A stretch of 64,000 bases of DNA from JAXGPX01 sp040766745 (GTDB lineage Bacteria > Bacillota > Sulfobacillia > Fermentithermobacillales > Fermentithermobacillaceae): the NCBI GenBank assembly GCA_040766745.1, contig JAXGPX010000001.1, forward strand, positions 124,001 through 188,000, given 5' to 3'. Position numbers and translations under genes: made by a program. How positions within the stretch are numbered: the stretch's first letter is position 1; every line of letters starts with the position of its first letter. A model generated the notes under the pieces. It had not been told where the DNA came from. It ran no database searches and worked only from the letters and a program-made list of their open reading frames with translations. This document shows positions 1 through 8,300 of this stretch, one piece after another.

Positions 1-1
1 A

Positions 2-901
2 TCCCTTGAAAGACTTAAAGAACAGCTTGAAAAGGAAGGCCTGTTTTCCCAGGCACGAAAAAGGCCCCTTCCCTTTTTCCCTCGCAAAATCGGCGTGGTG
101 ACTTCAATTCGTGGCGCCGCAATCAAAGATATTGTATCTGTAGGCAAGCGGCGCTACCCAGGGGCCCGGTTTGTTGTAGCTGATTCTAAGGTTCAGGGTG
201 AAGGTGCAGGTTTGGATATTGCAGCGGGAATACGGGCTCTAAATGAAATCCCTGATGTTGATGTGATAATTGTTGGCCGGGGCGGTGGATCACAGGAGGA
301 CTTGTTTGTATTCAACGATGAGACATTGGCACGAGCCATCGTCGCTTCAAGGGTACCTGTTGTGTCAGCAGTCGGCCACGAAAGAGATGTTACAATAGCC
401 GATCTTGTTGCAGACGTGCGGGCAGCCACACCGTCGGCAGCAGCAGAACTTGTGGTTCCCAATGCGCAGGATTTAGAGGCAGCCATAAGCAATCTCACTC
501 AAAGAGCCTATGTAAGCATGTCCCTTGCCATAGACAACGGCCGAAAACGGCTTTCAAGCTTAAGCTCAAGGCCTTGCCTGGAAAGGCCCGATTGGTTCCT
601 TGTTACAGGCAAGGAAACTCTTGTCCGCTTAAGGGAAGACTTAGAATATGCAATGAAGTTGAATATCGATAAGGAAAGGCAGGAATTTGGTTCGGTTGTA
701 ACCAAGCTTGATGCTTTGAGCCCTCTGAAGATTCTTTCAAGAGGCTATAGTGTAACCCGGACTGTTCCCGGCTTAAGAGTAGTAAAAGATTATCGCCATG
801 TTTCACCTGGAGGCAGAGTCTTCATCAATCTTCACAAAGGTTCCCTTGTTTGCCTTGTTGAGAAGGCAGTTCCTGGCGAGGAGGTATCGGTTGAAAAATG
901 A
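2..901 (+). CDS. xseA: Exodeoxyribonuclease VII large subunit, C-terminal part (cut by window start)
   Basis: The reading frame is open from base 2 with no start, so the gene begins before the window and about 299 codons remain of a family usually 400-450 long. The N-terminal OB-fold is missing. The nuclease domain is present, with the family motifs GRGGGSQEDL and SAVGHERDVTIADLVADVRA, followed by a helical C-terminus that binds XseB. With XseB it forms exonuclease VII, which degrades single-stranded DNA. The TGA stop overlaps the xseB ATG (ATGA), so the two are translationally coupled. Confidence 0.95.
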   Translation, partial: SLERLKEQLEKEGLFSQARKRPLPFFPRKIGVVTSIRGAAIKDIVSVGKRRYPGARFVVADSKVQGEGAGLDIAAGIRALNEIPDVDVIIVGRGGGSQEDLFVFNDETLARAIVASRVPVVSAVGHERDVTIADLVADVRAATPSAAAELVVPNAQDLEAAISNLTQRAYVSMSLAIDNGRKRLSSLSSRPCLERPDWFLVTGKETLVRLREDLEYAMKLNIDKERQEFGSVVTKLDALSPLKILSRGYSVTRTVPGLRVVKDYRHVSPGGRVFINLHKGSLVCLVEKAVPGEEVSVEK

Positions 902-1155
902 GTGCACAGCCTGAAAAGAATTTACTTTCAGAGCCTGTTGAGATGGAGCGCGAAGAAAGCCTGGATTTCGCAGCTAAGCTTAACAGGCTGGAAGAGATAG
1001 TCAAACGCCTTGAGAGTGGAGATCTTTCCCTTGAGGAGTCTTTGCTGAAATTTGAAGAGGGGATCAAACTGGCAAGAGAGTTAGAAACGGTTCTTGCCAG
1101 GGCAGACAGCAGAGTTCAGGAGATTTTGAAACCTTCCGGCGAATTGGAGAAGTAA
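898..1155 (+). CDS. xseB: Exodeoxyribonuclease VII small subunit
   Basis: An 85-residue protein, the usual size for XseB. The core segment KLNRLEEIVKRLESGDLSLEESLLKFEEGIKLA is the family signature (shown here only as its key residues LEEIVKRLESGDLSLEES). It is an acidic helical hairpin that binds several copies to XseA. It overlaps xseA by four bases and ispA starts two bases after its stop, so xseA-xseB-ispA are one transcription unit. The first 25 residues form an acidic extension that is not part of the core fold. Confidence 0.93.
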   Translation: MSAQPEKNLLSEPVEMEREESLDFAAKLNRLEEIVKRLESGDLSLEESLLKFEEGIKLARELETVLARADSRVQEILKPSGELEK

Positions 1156-1156
1156 C

Positions 1157-2023
1157 ATGCAAGAATCATGTTGTCACCGTTATCTTGATGCAAGTCGCAA
1201 AGATATAGACAATGCCATTGCAGGGATAATAGAAGATTACCCGTGGAGTTTGCCGGTTCTTAAAGAAGCTGTTTCATACTCGCTTTTCGGAGGTAAGCGG
1301 CTGAGAAGTATCATATTGTTGTCGGCCTGCAATGATCTTGGCGGTTCAGGGCCAGATGCCCTGAGATTTGCGGCAGCAATTGAGATGATTCATGCTTATT
1401 CTCTTGTCCACGATGATCTGCCTTGTATGGATGATGACGATTACCGCAGGGGCAAGCCTACCTGCCATAAGAAATTTGGTGAGGCTGTGGCTTTACTTTG
1501 CGGAGATGCACTGTTAACAATGGCTTTTGAAACCATGTTGTCGTGTAAGGCCATTAGCATAGAACTTGCTGTCAAGGCCGCATACGAAATTGCTGTGGCT
1601 GCAGGGCCACGAGGCATGGTAGGAGGCCAGGTTATGGACTTGTTGTTAGAGGGCAAGACTGAGCAACATCTAGAAGTTTCCAGAATGTATAAAATGAAAA
1701 CAGGTGCCTTGTTTGAAGTGTCTGCAAAAGCAGGGGCTATTTTGGCAGGCGCCCATTGCCACCTGATAGATGCTGCTGCCCGGTGGGGAAGGCTTTTCGG
1801 TTATGCCTATCAGATAATCGATGATATAGAAGATTCAGGCCAGGGCGGTAAAGAGGATTCCAAGGATACACTGGTCAAGGAGTTGTCTTTGAAACACGCT
1901 TGTAAGGAAGCAAGGGATGCTTTGGAAAAGAGCATTCAGGTTGCGTCAATTCCCGGATTCAACTGCGCTCTTATGCGCTGCCTGTCAGAAAGGTACAGCA
2001 GAAAGTTAGGAAGCCTCGCATAG
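1157..2023 (+). CDS. ispA: Polyprenyl (farnesyl/geranylgeranyl) diphosphate synthase
   Basis: This 288-residue cytosolic prenyltransferase condenses IPP with allylic diphosphates. Both aspartate-rich metal-binding motifs are visible: the first as DDLPCMDDDD (with RRGKPTCHKKFGE just after) and the second as YQIIDDIED. The SYSLFGGKRLRS segment near the N-terminus is the IPP-binding GGKR motif. The Shine-Dalgarno GGAGAAG lies inside the end of xseB. Together with dxs downstream and ispH at the far end of the window it belongs to MEP-pathway isoprenoid synthesis. Product chain length cannot be read reliably. Confidence 0.94.
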   Translation: MQESCCHRYLDASRKDIDNAIAGIIEDYPWSLPVLKEAVSYSLFGGKRLRSIILLSACNDLGGSGPDALRFAAAIEMIHAYSLVHDDLPCMDDDDYRRGKPTCHKKFGEAVALLCGDALLTMAFETMLSCKAISIELAVKAAYEIAVAAGPRGMVGGQVMDLLLEGKTEQHLEVSRMYKMKTGALFEVSAKAGAILAGAHCHLIDAAARWGRLFGYAYQIIDDIEDSGQGGKEDSKDTLVKELSLKHACKEARDALEKSIQVASIPGFNCALMRCLSERYSRKLGSLA

Positions 2024-2076
2024 ATCGCCAGGCCTCGTCGGAAGTGCACGTTCTCTCTAAGGGGCCACCAGGTATG

Positions 2077-2105
2077 TTGCATGACACGCGGGTTTTCTGT
2101 ATAAT
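2077..2105 (+). promoter_or_regulatory. Sigma-A promoter driving the long non-coding RNA (putative OLE)
   Basis: TTGCAT (2077-2082), a 17-base spacer and TATAAT (2100-2105) form a near-consensus housekeeping promoter. It lies about 55 bases after the ispA stop and starts transcription near 2112, more than 500 bases before the next gene. That distance means it makes a long leader or independent RNA. Confidence 0.75.
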
Positions 2106-2111
2106 TCCCCT

Positions 2112-2650
2112 TGTAACCTTATGGGTGAACCAAGAACTCTTTGAGGGTACAGTATTCTAGTAGATTTCGCGTTCCCAGGGCGGGGCTAAAAATCCGTCAT
2201 GGCCTTACCTAGCTCGCCCTGTCGGGGCCGGTTGCGCCCAGCTTCCGGTCTGGCCAGGGAAAAGGAAAATAGGGGAGCCTGCAACGGCATGCAGGTGACA
2301 CAGAGAACCGCCCTCTTTTCGCGGAGCAATTGATTGTTTCTGCTTCTAAGGTAAATTCTCTTTATGAGAAAAGGCCTGCCTTGAGTGGCTGGATGGGAAG
2401 GTTCCTCCTGAAAATCCGGCTGCAAAAGAGGCTAGGAAAGGCGAATCTTAGAGGAAAACTCCTAGACTGTCTTTCATGGATACTTGCGGGATTACGGTGT
2501 GAACTAAGTGGCGATCCAGCGCTGCTCTTGGTGACAGGGCAGGTTGGCCTTAAAGGGGAACCGCCTCAGGCGTAAGCCGGGGTTGGCCGTCGGGAAAGCC
2601 TGCTGGACCTCAAGTCACAAGATTAATCGCAGGTATTACCCTTAAAGAGG
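2112..2650 (+). ncRNA. ole: Putative OLE RNA (ornate large extremophilic RNA)
   Basis: A 640-base gap between ispA and the next gene holds no convincing protein gene but has a strong promoter at its head and many short complementary segments, for example GCAGG near 2538 with CCTGC near 2603 and the CCTCAGG hairpin near 2565. OLE RNA is known to be about 600 nt, to sit in the xseB-ispA/dxs neighbourhood of anaerobic and extremophilic Bacillota, and to be followed by the gene for its membrane partner OapA. All three conditions are met here. It is thought to form a membrane ribonucleoprotein linked to stress and magnesium homeostasis. The identification rests on synteny, size and partner rather than on a covariance-model hit; boundaries are approximate. 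Confidence 0.72.
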
Positions 2651-2662
2651 AGACATAGACAG

Positions 2663-3220
2663 ATGGCTCGACGAAAAGGCAATGGCCAAAGACATATACT
2701 GCAGGCATTGGGGCTTGCACTCCTTGCTTTCGTATTGAGTTTTGCCCTCAACGCTTCGTTTGAAGAACTGGCTCAAGGTATTTCTTTTTATCTGAGCATT
2801 CCACTCTTTTTCTTTGTCATTACTCTGGGGATAGCTGCAGATGGAATTGGCATAGCAAGCGCAAGGGCTGACGAAAAAGCCCTCCTTTCAATGGCTTCCA
2901 GAAACGTTAAGGGGGCAAAGGAGTCCCTTTGGTTTGTAAGGAACGCTTCAAAAGTATCTTCCGTCTTTAATGATGTGCTTGGCGATGTATCTGCGACTTT
3001 GTCAGGGGCGCTGGCTGTTGCTATTATATACAGGATAAGATTTGTTTTTCCGTGGTTGAATGTATTGTGGCTGACCAGCCTCGGTGTAGGTTTAGTTTCG
3101 GCTCTGGGCGTAGGTGGGAAAGCCTTATTCAAGCCTGTCGCTTTGCGGCGCTCAGAGGCAATAGTTCTTTTCCTCGGGAAAATTAGGCGCGTTTTCTTGC
3201 GTGTTTTTAGGAGGAAATGA
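2663..3220 (+). CDS. oapA: OLE-associated membrane protein A
   Basis: A 185-residue protein with about four hydrophobic segments (roughly residues 12-30, 38-60, 105-122 and 130-152) and a strongly basic C-terminus (RRVFLRVFRRK). The motif ADGIGIASARADE after the second helix is the conserved aspartate-containing motif of OapA, which resembles the DUF21 domain of CNNM/CorC magnesium transporters. OapA is known to bind OLE RNA and anchor it to the membrane. The start follows AAAGAGGAG with good spacing. Its immediate position after the putative OLE RNA and before dxs supports both calls. Confidence 0.78.
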   Translation: MARRKGNGQRHILQALGLALLAFVLSFALNASFEELAQGISFYLSIPLFFFVITLGIAADGIGIASARADEKALLSMASRNVKGAKESLWFVRNASKVSSVFNDVLGDVSATLSGALAVAIIYRIRFVFPWLNVLWLTSLGVGLVSALGVGGKALFKPVALRRSEAIVLFLGKIRRVFLRVFRRK

Positions 3221-3233
3221 AGGAGGGTATTTA

Positions 3234-5090
3234 TTGGAACTCCGAGATATCAGGTCTCCGGAAGACATCCGCAGCCTACCGGTGAATGAACTTGAATCGC
3301 TGGCACAGGAAATCAGGGCCAAGATAATCCAGACAGTGTCGGCAAATGGAGGGCATCTTGCTTCGTCCCTTGGTACTGTAGAACTTACCCTGGCATTGCA
3401 TACTGTTTTTCAAACTCCCAGAGACAAAATTGTGTGGGATGTAGGGCACCAGACGTACGCTCACAAGCTTATTACCGGCCGGTATGATTCTTTTCACACA
3501 TTGCGCAAGCTGGGAGGCATATCAGGTTTTCCGAAAAGGGCTGAAAGCCCGTTTGATGTTTACGATACCGGGCATGCATCAGGTTCAATTTCGTATGCTG
3601 CAGGGTTGGCCAGGGCAAGAGACTTAAGCGCAGGAGATTGGAACGTAATAGCCGTTATCGGCGATGGAGCCTTGACGTCAGGTATTGCCTATGAGGGGCT
3701 TAACAACGCAGGCGATTTGGGAACTCGCCTCATTGTTGTGCTTAACGATAATTCAATGTCCATATCGAAAAATACAGGAGGAATTGCCCATTACTTAACT
3801 CTGTTGAGGTTGGCGCCTGTATACCGTTCGGCCAAGGCGGCCGTTGAAAAAGCCCTGGATCATATGCCGAGTTTGGGCCCTAGAACCATTGGGTGGCTTA
3901 GGCGTTTCAAGGGCGGATTGAAGTACTTGTTGTTTCCTGAGGCATGGTTTGAAACTCTTGGTTTCAGGTACTACGGGCCTGTAGACGGCCATGACATAGG
4001 CGGGTTGAAAAGGGTATTCGAAGAAGCAAAATCCCTTCAAGAACCGGTCTTAATACATGTAGTGACAAAGAAAGGTAAGGGTTATTCGTTTGCTGAGATG
4101 TACCCTGAGAAATTCCACGGCCCTGGCCCTTTCAATCCTGAAACCGGCGAGTTTACCGGTTCTTCGAAAACTCCGACTTACAGCCAGGTATTTGGGAAGG
4201 CTGTTGCCCGGTTTGGAGAGGCCAAAGGCCAATTAGTGGCTGTTACAGCAGCTATGACTGATGGTACGGGACTGAGGGAGTTCAAGGATAAGTTCCCTGA
4301 TAGATTTTTCGATGTGGGAATTGCTGAAAGCCATGCTGTGACTTTCGCAGCAGGGCTTGCCCAGGGAGGAATGATACCGGTCGTATGCATCTACTCTAGC
4401 TTCTTGCAGAGAGCGTACGATCAGATAATTGAAGATGTATGCTTGCAGAAACTTAAGGTCATTTTTGCAGTCGATCGTGCAGGTATTGTCGGGGAAGACG
4501 GAGAAACACATCATGGCCAGTTTGACATAACTTACCTGAGAACTGCACCTGGTTTGACTGTCATGGCGCCAAAAGATGAGAAGGAACTTGTCAACATGCT
4601 GTGGACCGCCCTTGAGATTCCCGGCCCTTGTGCTATCCGGTACCCGCGTGGGCGCGGTGTAGGGGTTCCGATTGAGCAGTCTCTTGATAAACCTGAGGTC
4701 TTGCCGAAAGGGCCTGAAATATTATCTTACGGCACAGATGTAAACATTATTGCAATTGGCAGTGTTGTGCATCCTGCCATGGAAGCCTCAAGGGTACTCA
4801 GGGAAAAAGGAATCTCGTGCGGTGTGGTAAATGCAAGGTTTGCAGCACCTTTGGACACGGACACCTATAAAGACATTGTGGAAACCGCACCTGTGCTGGT
4901 GGTAGAGGAGAACATACCAGACGGAGGCTTTGGAGAGTCAATTGCAAATGCTGTGGGTTCCCGTAGCCGAATTCACAAATTGTCATTGCCTCTAAGGTTC
5001 ATAGAGCATGGCTCCCAAAGTGAGCTCCGCAGTATTTATGGCCTGGATACACCAGGCATAGTCCGAAAGATCGAAGATATATTGGCCTGA
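3234..5090 (+). CDS. dxs: 1-Deoxy-D-xylulose-5-phosphate synthase
   Basis: Condenses pyruvate and glyceraldehyde 3-phosphate to DXP, the first step of the MEP isoprenoid pathway and a branch to thiamine and pyridoxal. About 618 residues. The thiamine-diphosphate motif is GDGALTSG followed by LNDNSMSIS; the central pyrimidine-binding domain has GIVGEDGETHHGQFD; the C-terminal transketolase domain ends the protein. I place the start at TTG 3234 because AGGAGGG (3221-3227) sits six bases upstream; a longer reading frame from 3201 would have no ribosome site and would overlap oapA. Confidence 0.96.
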   Translation: MELRDIRSPEDIRSLPVNELESLAQEIRAKIIQTVSANGGHLASSLGTVELTLALHTVFQTPRDKIVWDVGHQTYAHKLITGRYDSFHTLRKLGGISGFPKRAESPFDVYDTGHASGSISYAAGLARARDLSAGDWNVIAVIGDGALTSGIAYEGLNNAGDLGTRLIVVLNDNSMSISKNTGGIAHYLTLLRLAPVYRSAKAAVEKALDHMPSLGPRTIGWLRRFKGGLKYLLFPEAWFETLGFRYYGPVDGHDIGGLKRVFEEAKSLQEPVLIHVVTKKGKGYSFAEMYPEKFHGPGPFNPETGEFTGSSKTPTYSQVFGKAVARFGEAKGQLVAVTAAMTDGTGLREFKDKFPDRFFDVGIAESHAVTFAAGLAQGGMIPVVCIYSSFLQRAYDQIIEDVCLQKLKVIFAVDRAGIVGEDGETHHGQFDITYLRTAPGLTVMAPKDEKELVNMLWTALEIPGPCAIRYPRGRGVGVPIEQSLDKPEVLPKGPEILSYGTDVNIIAIGSVVHPAMEASRVLREKGISCGVVNARFAAPLDTDTYKDIVETAPVLVVEENIPDGGFGESIANAVGSRSRIHKLSLPLRFIEHGSQSELRSIYGLDTPGIVRKIEDILA

Positions 5091-5098
5091 TTGGAGAA

Positions 5099-5983
5099 TT
5101 GAAGATATTGAGAAACGGTATAGGGATTATTCCCAATCTTGACAAACCAAATAGCAGAGAGACTGTGGAATGCCTTGTTGAATGGTTGGATGATCGGGGA
5201 TACAAAGCCTATGTGCCGGTTTGTACCGGAGTTGCATTAGGGCATAACGGGAATGTACTGCCCATCAATGACTGGCCAAATAACGTTGATTTCGCCGTAG
5301 TTCTTGGCGGTGACGGCACGTTGCTGGGCGCAGCCAGATCCCTTGGCCCACTTAACATACCTCTTCTCGGAGTGAATTTAGGCCATTTTGGCTTTCTAAC
5401 CGAATTGGAGGCAGGAAGCTTGTTTCACCACCTGCCTGAGTTTCTTTCAGGAAACGTTGAAAGAGATGAGAGAACGATGCTTTCGGCAGAAGTTGTCCGG
5501 GAAGGAAAAACCGTTTTCCAGAGCATAGCCCTGAATGAGGCTTGTGTAACAAAGGGGCCTTATGGCAGGTTGACCGTTTTATCCCTCAGAGTCTCGGGGA
5601 AGGATGTAGATACTTACGGAGCCGACGGCCTGATTATATCAACGCCTACAGGGTCTACTGCCTACTCTCTATCTGCCGGAGGCCCTATTGTGGCTCCGCA
5701 GATTGACGCTTTCCTGGTTACTCCTATTTGTCCCCATACTCTGTATTCAAGGTCAATAGCCGTTCCTTCATCAGAGTCTTGCGAGATTGAAATTACCTTG
5801 CCAAGTCAATCTACTATGCTGTCTTTAGACGGGCAGGAATTTTTCTCTCTTGAAAAGAAAGACATAATCGTGGTCAAGAAATCGAAGTACAAGGTAGCGT
5901 TGCTCCGGCGCAACGGATGGTCGTTCTATAATGTGTTGCGCAAGAAAATGAAAGAAGGAGCAGACAGGCTACCACGGCGATGA
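5099..5983 (+). CDS. nadK: NAD kinase
   Basis: A 294-residue cytosolic enzyme that phosphorylates NAD to NADP. The nucleotide-binding GGDGT motif appears in VVLGGDGTLLGAAR, followed by NLGHFGFLTE, LNEACVTKG and the TPTGSTAYSLSAGGPIV signature. The start is TTG at 5099 with GGAG at 5093. It lies eight bases after dxs; the yqxC (tlyA-like) gene that often sits between them in Bacillota is absent here. Confidence 0.95.
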   Translation: MKILRNGIGIIPNLDKPNSRETVECLVEWLDDRGYKAYVPVCTGVALGHNGNVLPINDWPNNVDFAVVLGGDGTLLGAARSLGPLNIPLLGVNLGHFGFLTELEAGSLFHHLPEFLSGNVERDERTMLSAEVVREGKTVFQSIALNEACVTKGPYGRLTVLSLRVSGKDVDTYGADGLIISTPTGSTAYSLSAGGPIVAPQIDAFLVTPICPHTLYSRSIAVPSSESCEIEITLPSQSTMLSLDGQEFFSLEKKDIIVVKKSKYKVALLRRNGWSFYNVLRKKMKEGADRLPRR

Positions 5984-6030
5984 TCCCGGCTGAGTGGGAA
6001 AAACCATTGATCTGAGGAGGCATTTCTTGT

Positions 6031-6486
6031 ATGAAAGCGAAGAGGCAGATGAGAATCATCGAACTGGTATCCCACAGTCTTGTTACCAGCCAGGAAGAAT
6101 TGTGCCAGATGCTTTCTAGGGAAGGAATCAAAGTAACCCAGGCAACAATTTCCAGAGACATAAAAGAACTTAACCTGGTTCGGGTTCCTGCAGGTGACGG
6201 GCGGTATAAGTATGCTCTCATGCCCGGAGACCCTACTTTGGTATACAAAGAACGGTTTCACAGGTTATTTGCTGATTGCTGTATCGATATGGAGAAGTCA
6301 GGAAACATCATTTTGGTCAAGACAATTTCAGGGACGGCGTCAGCAGTGGGAGAGGCTATTGATGGACTGAAATTAGATGGAATCCTTGGAACAATCGCCG
6401 GAGACAACGCGGTGCTGGTGGCGCTGAGAGATGGGTATCCGGCTGCTAAAGTGCTGGAATCTTTACGTAAAATAGCGGGACTGTGA
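6031..6486 (+). CDS. argR: Arginine repressor
   Basis: A 151-residue regulator with an N-terminal winged helix (residues 1-70, including TQATISRDIKELNLVRV) and a C-terminal hexamerisation/arginine-binding domain with GTIAGDNAVLV. It represses arginine synthesis and activates catabolism in response to arginine. TGAGGAGG precedes the ATG. Its position between nadK and recN is the classic order in spore formers. Confidence 0.95.
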   Translation: MKAKRQMRIIELVSHSLVTSQEELCQMLSREGIKVTQATISRDIKELNLVRVPAGDGRYKYALMPGDPTLVYKERFHRLFADCCIDMEKSGNIILVKTISGTASAVGEAIDGLKLDGILGTIAGDNAVLVALRDGYPAAKVLESLRKIAGL

Positions 6487-6492
6487 TAATCT

Positions 6493-8235
6493 TTGCTCAC
6501 ATATCTAAGAATCAGGAATTTCGGCATTTTTCATGACATCGATCTGGAACTTGGGCCGGGCTTAACTGTATTTACCGGAGAGACAGGAGCCGGCAAGTCC
6601 ATGATTGTAGATGCTGTCATGGCTTGCCTTGGGTACAGGACGTCTTCAGACGTCATAAGATCTGGAGAGGAAAGGGCGGTCCTGGATCTACTGATTTCCC
6701 CTGGCATCGCTTCAGGCATCTTGCACGCTGATTGGGCAGATGTCCTTGGAGATGAAACAGAAATTGCAGTTCAGAGAGACATACTTCCGGAAAGGTCCTA
6801 TATGCGGATTAACGGAAGAGTTGCCACAATGTCTATGGCTCAGTCAATGGGAAGCCGCCTGGTAGATATCCATGGACAACAGGATCACCATTCTTTGCTT
6901 AAGCCCCAGGCCTATCTTTCCGTAGTAGACAGTCTGGATAAAGAGGCCATAGGCCCTGTAAAGGCCCGGTACCACACGGCTTACGCCCGAAGGCAAGAAA
7001 TTCTTTCCGAGATGGAGGAGCTTAGCAGGGACACATCTCAACGCAAACGTGAAATAGATCTTTTATCGTATCAGATTGATGAAATAGACAGAGCCGAACT
7101 AAAGCAAGGGGAAGAAGAAGCCCTCAGGCAAGAACACCGTGTCCTTGTTTCTCAAAGAAGGCTAATGGAATTGGCCCAGGAAGCATATGAGCGCCTTTAC
7201 GACGGCTCAGGGAGGATTTCTTCTGCATATGAGCACATAACCCAGAGCATTTCATTGTTGAGCAGGGCTGCCGCAATTGACCCAGCTGCAATTCATACGG
7301 GACAAGCCCTGGAGCAAGTATTATATTCGCTGGAAATAGCTCTGGATTTGCTTAGGGACTATCAAAAAGGTTTGAGTTTGGAGCCTTCCAGGCTCAAAGA
7401 AGTTGAAGGCCGTTTGGACCTGATCGAAAGGCTAAAAGCCAAGTATGGAAGTACCGTTGAAGAAGTACTTGGCTTCAGGAACCTTTCGAATGCCAGGCTC
7501 AAACGGCTTTTGCATGCCGGCGAGATCCTCTCGGGCCTTGAAAAGGAACTGGCCCAAGTTGAAAACGAGATAGCAGACCTTGGAGCAAAGTTAACTTGCC
7601 TAAGGCGCGGGACTGCCTCAATGATGGAAAAGAGCATATCTTCAGTGCTGCAGGAACTAGGCATGCCGGGTGGTAAATTCAGTGTGGTGTTAGAACATCA
7701 AGAAGATACCGGGTTGGGCATAAAAGTTGGAGACAGGAAGCTCAAACCTTTTGCTGACGGGTTTGACAGAGCCGGCTTTCTCTTTTCGGCAAACCCAGGT
7801 GAACCGCCTTTGCCTCTTTACAAGGTAGCATCAGGCGGAGAATTGTCCAGGTTGATGCTGGCGATTAAGTCCTGCCTGGAAGAAGCTGACCCTGTACCCA
7901 CACTAATTTTCGATGAAATCGATGCCGGTGTAGGTGGCAAAGCGGGACAAGCCATAGGTGAGAAACTCTGGCAATTAGGCAGGACCCACCAGGTATTGTG
8001 TGTAACGCACCTCGCATCAATTGCCGCAATGGCAGATACTCACTTTGCTGTTTCCAAGGCAGAGAAAGGAGGGCGGACATATGGTCAAGTAACAGTCCTG
8101 ACAGGTGAGGACAAAGCCAGGGAAATTGCAAGGATGCTGAGCGGTACTGATCTTGGAGTCTCTTTGGACCACGGCAGAGAGCTTATTGCAGCGGCAAAGG
8201 CTTTCAAGGAAAGTTTTGAGCACCCCCAGGTTTGA
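6493..8235 (+). CDS. recN: DNA repair protein RecN
   Basis: An SMC-like ATPase of 580 residues that acts early at DNA double-strand breaks. Walker A is GETGAGKS (about residue 30), the ABC signature is ASGGELSRLML and Walker B is TLIFDEIDAGVGG, separated by two long coiled-coil arms (roughly residues 160-370). The start is a TTG six bases after the argR stop with only a weak ribosome site, which suggests coupling to argR. Confidence 0.95.
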   Translation: MLTYLRIRNFGIFHDIDLELGPGLTVFTGETGAGKSMIVDAVMACLGYRTSSDVIRSGEERAVLDLLISPGIASGILHADWADVLGDETEIAVQRDILPERSYMRINGRVATMSMAQSMGSRLVDIHGQQDHHSLLKPQAYLSVVDSLDKEAIGPVKARYHTAYARRQEILSEMEELSRDTSQRKREIDLLSYQIDEIDRAELKQGEEEALRQEHRVLVSQRRLMELAQEAYERLYDGSGRISSAYEHITQSISLLSRAAAIDPAAIHTGQALEQVLYSLEIALDLLRDYQKGLSLEPSRLKEVEGRLDLIERLKAKYGSTVEEVLGFRNLSNARLKRLLHAGEILSGLEKELAQVENEIADLGAKLTCLRRGTASMMEKSISSVLQELGMPGGKFSVVLEHQEDTGLGIKVGDRKLKPFADGFDRAGFLFSANPGEPPLPLYKVASGGELSRLMLAIKSCLEEADPVPTLIFDEIDAGVGGKAGQAIGEKLWQLGRTHQVLCVTHLASIAAMADTHFAVSKAEKGGRTYGQVTVLTGEDKAREIARMLSGTDLGVSLDHGRELIAAAKAFKESFEHPQV

Positions 8236-8300
8236 TAAAACCCTCCGTTAAGGTAAACCTTAATACCTGTAAACGCCGCTTTATGGGGGGTGTGCTTTTA

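Noticed and set aside
2186..2425. Minus-strand ORF in the same gap
   Set aside because: Low-complexity basic translation without start signal; the strong promoter and neighbours point to plus-strand RNA.
2330..2575. Plus-strand ORF of 81 codons in the gap after ispA
   Set aside because: It has no ribosome site and its translation lacks any family pattern. It lies inside the putative OLE RNA.
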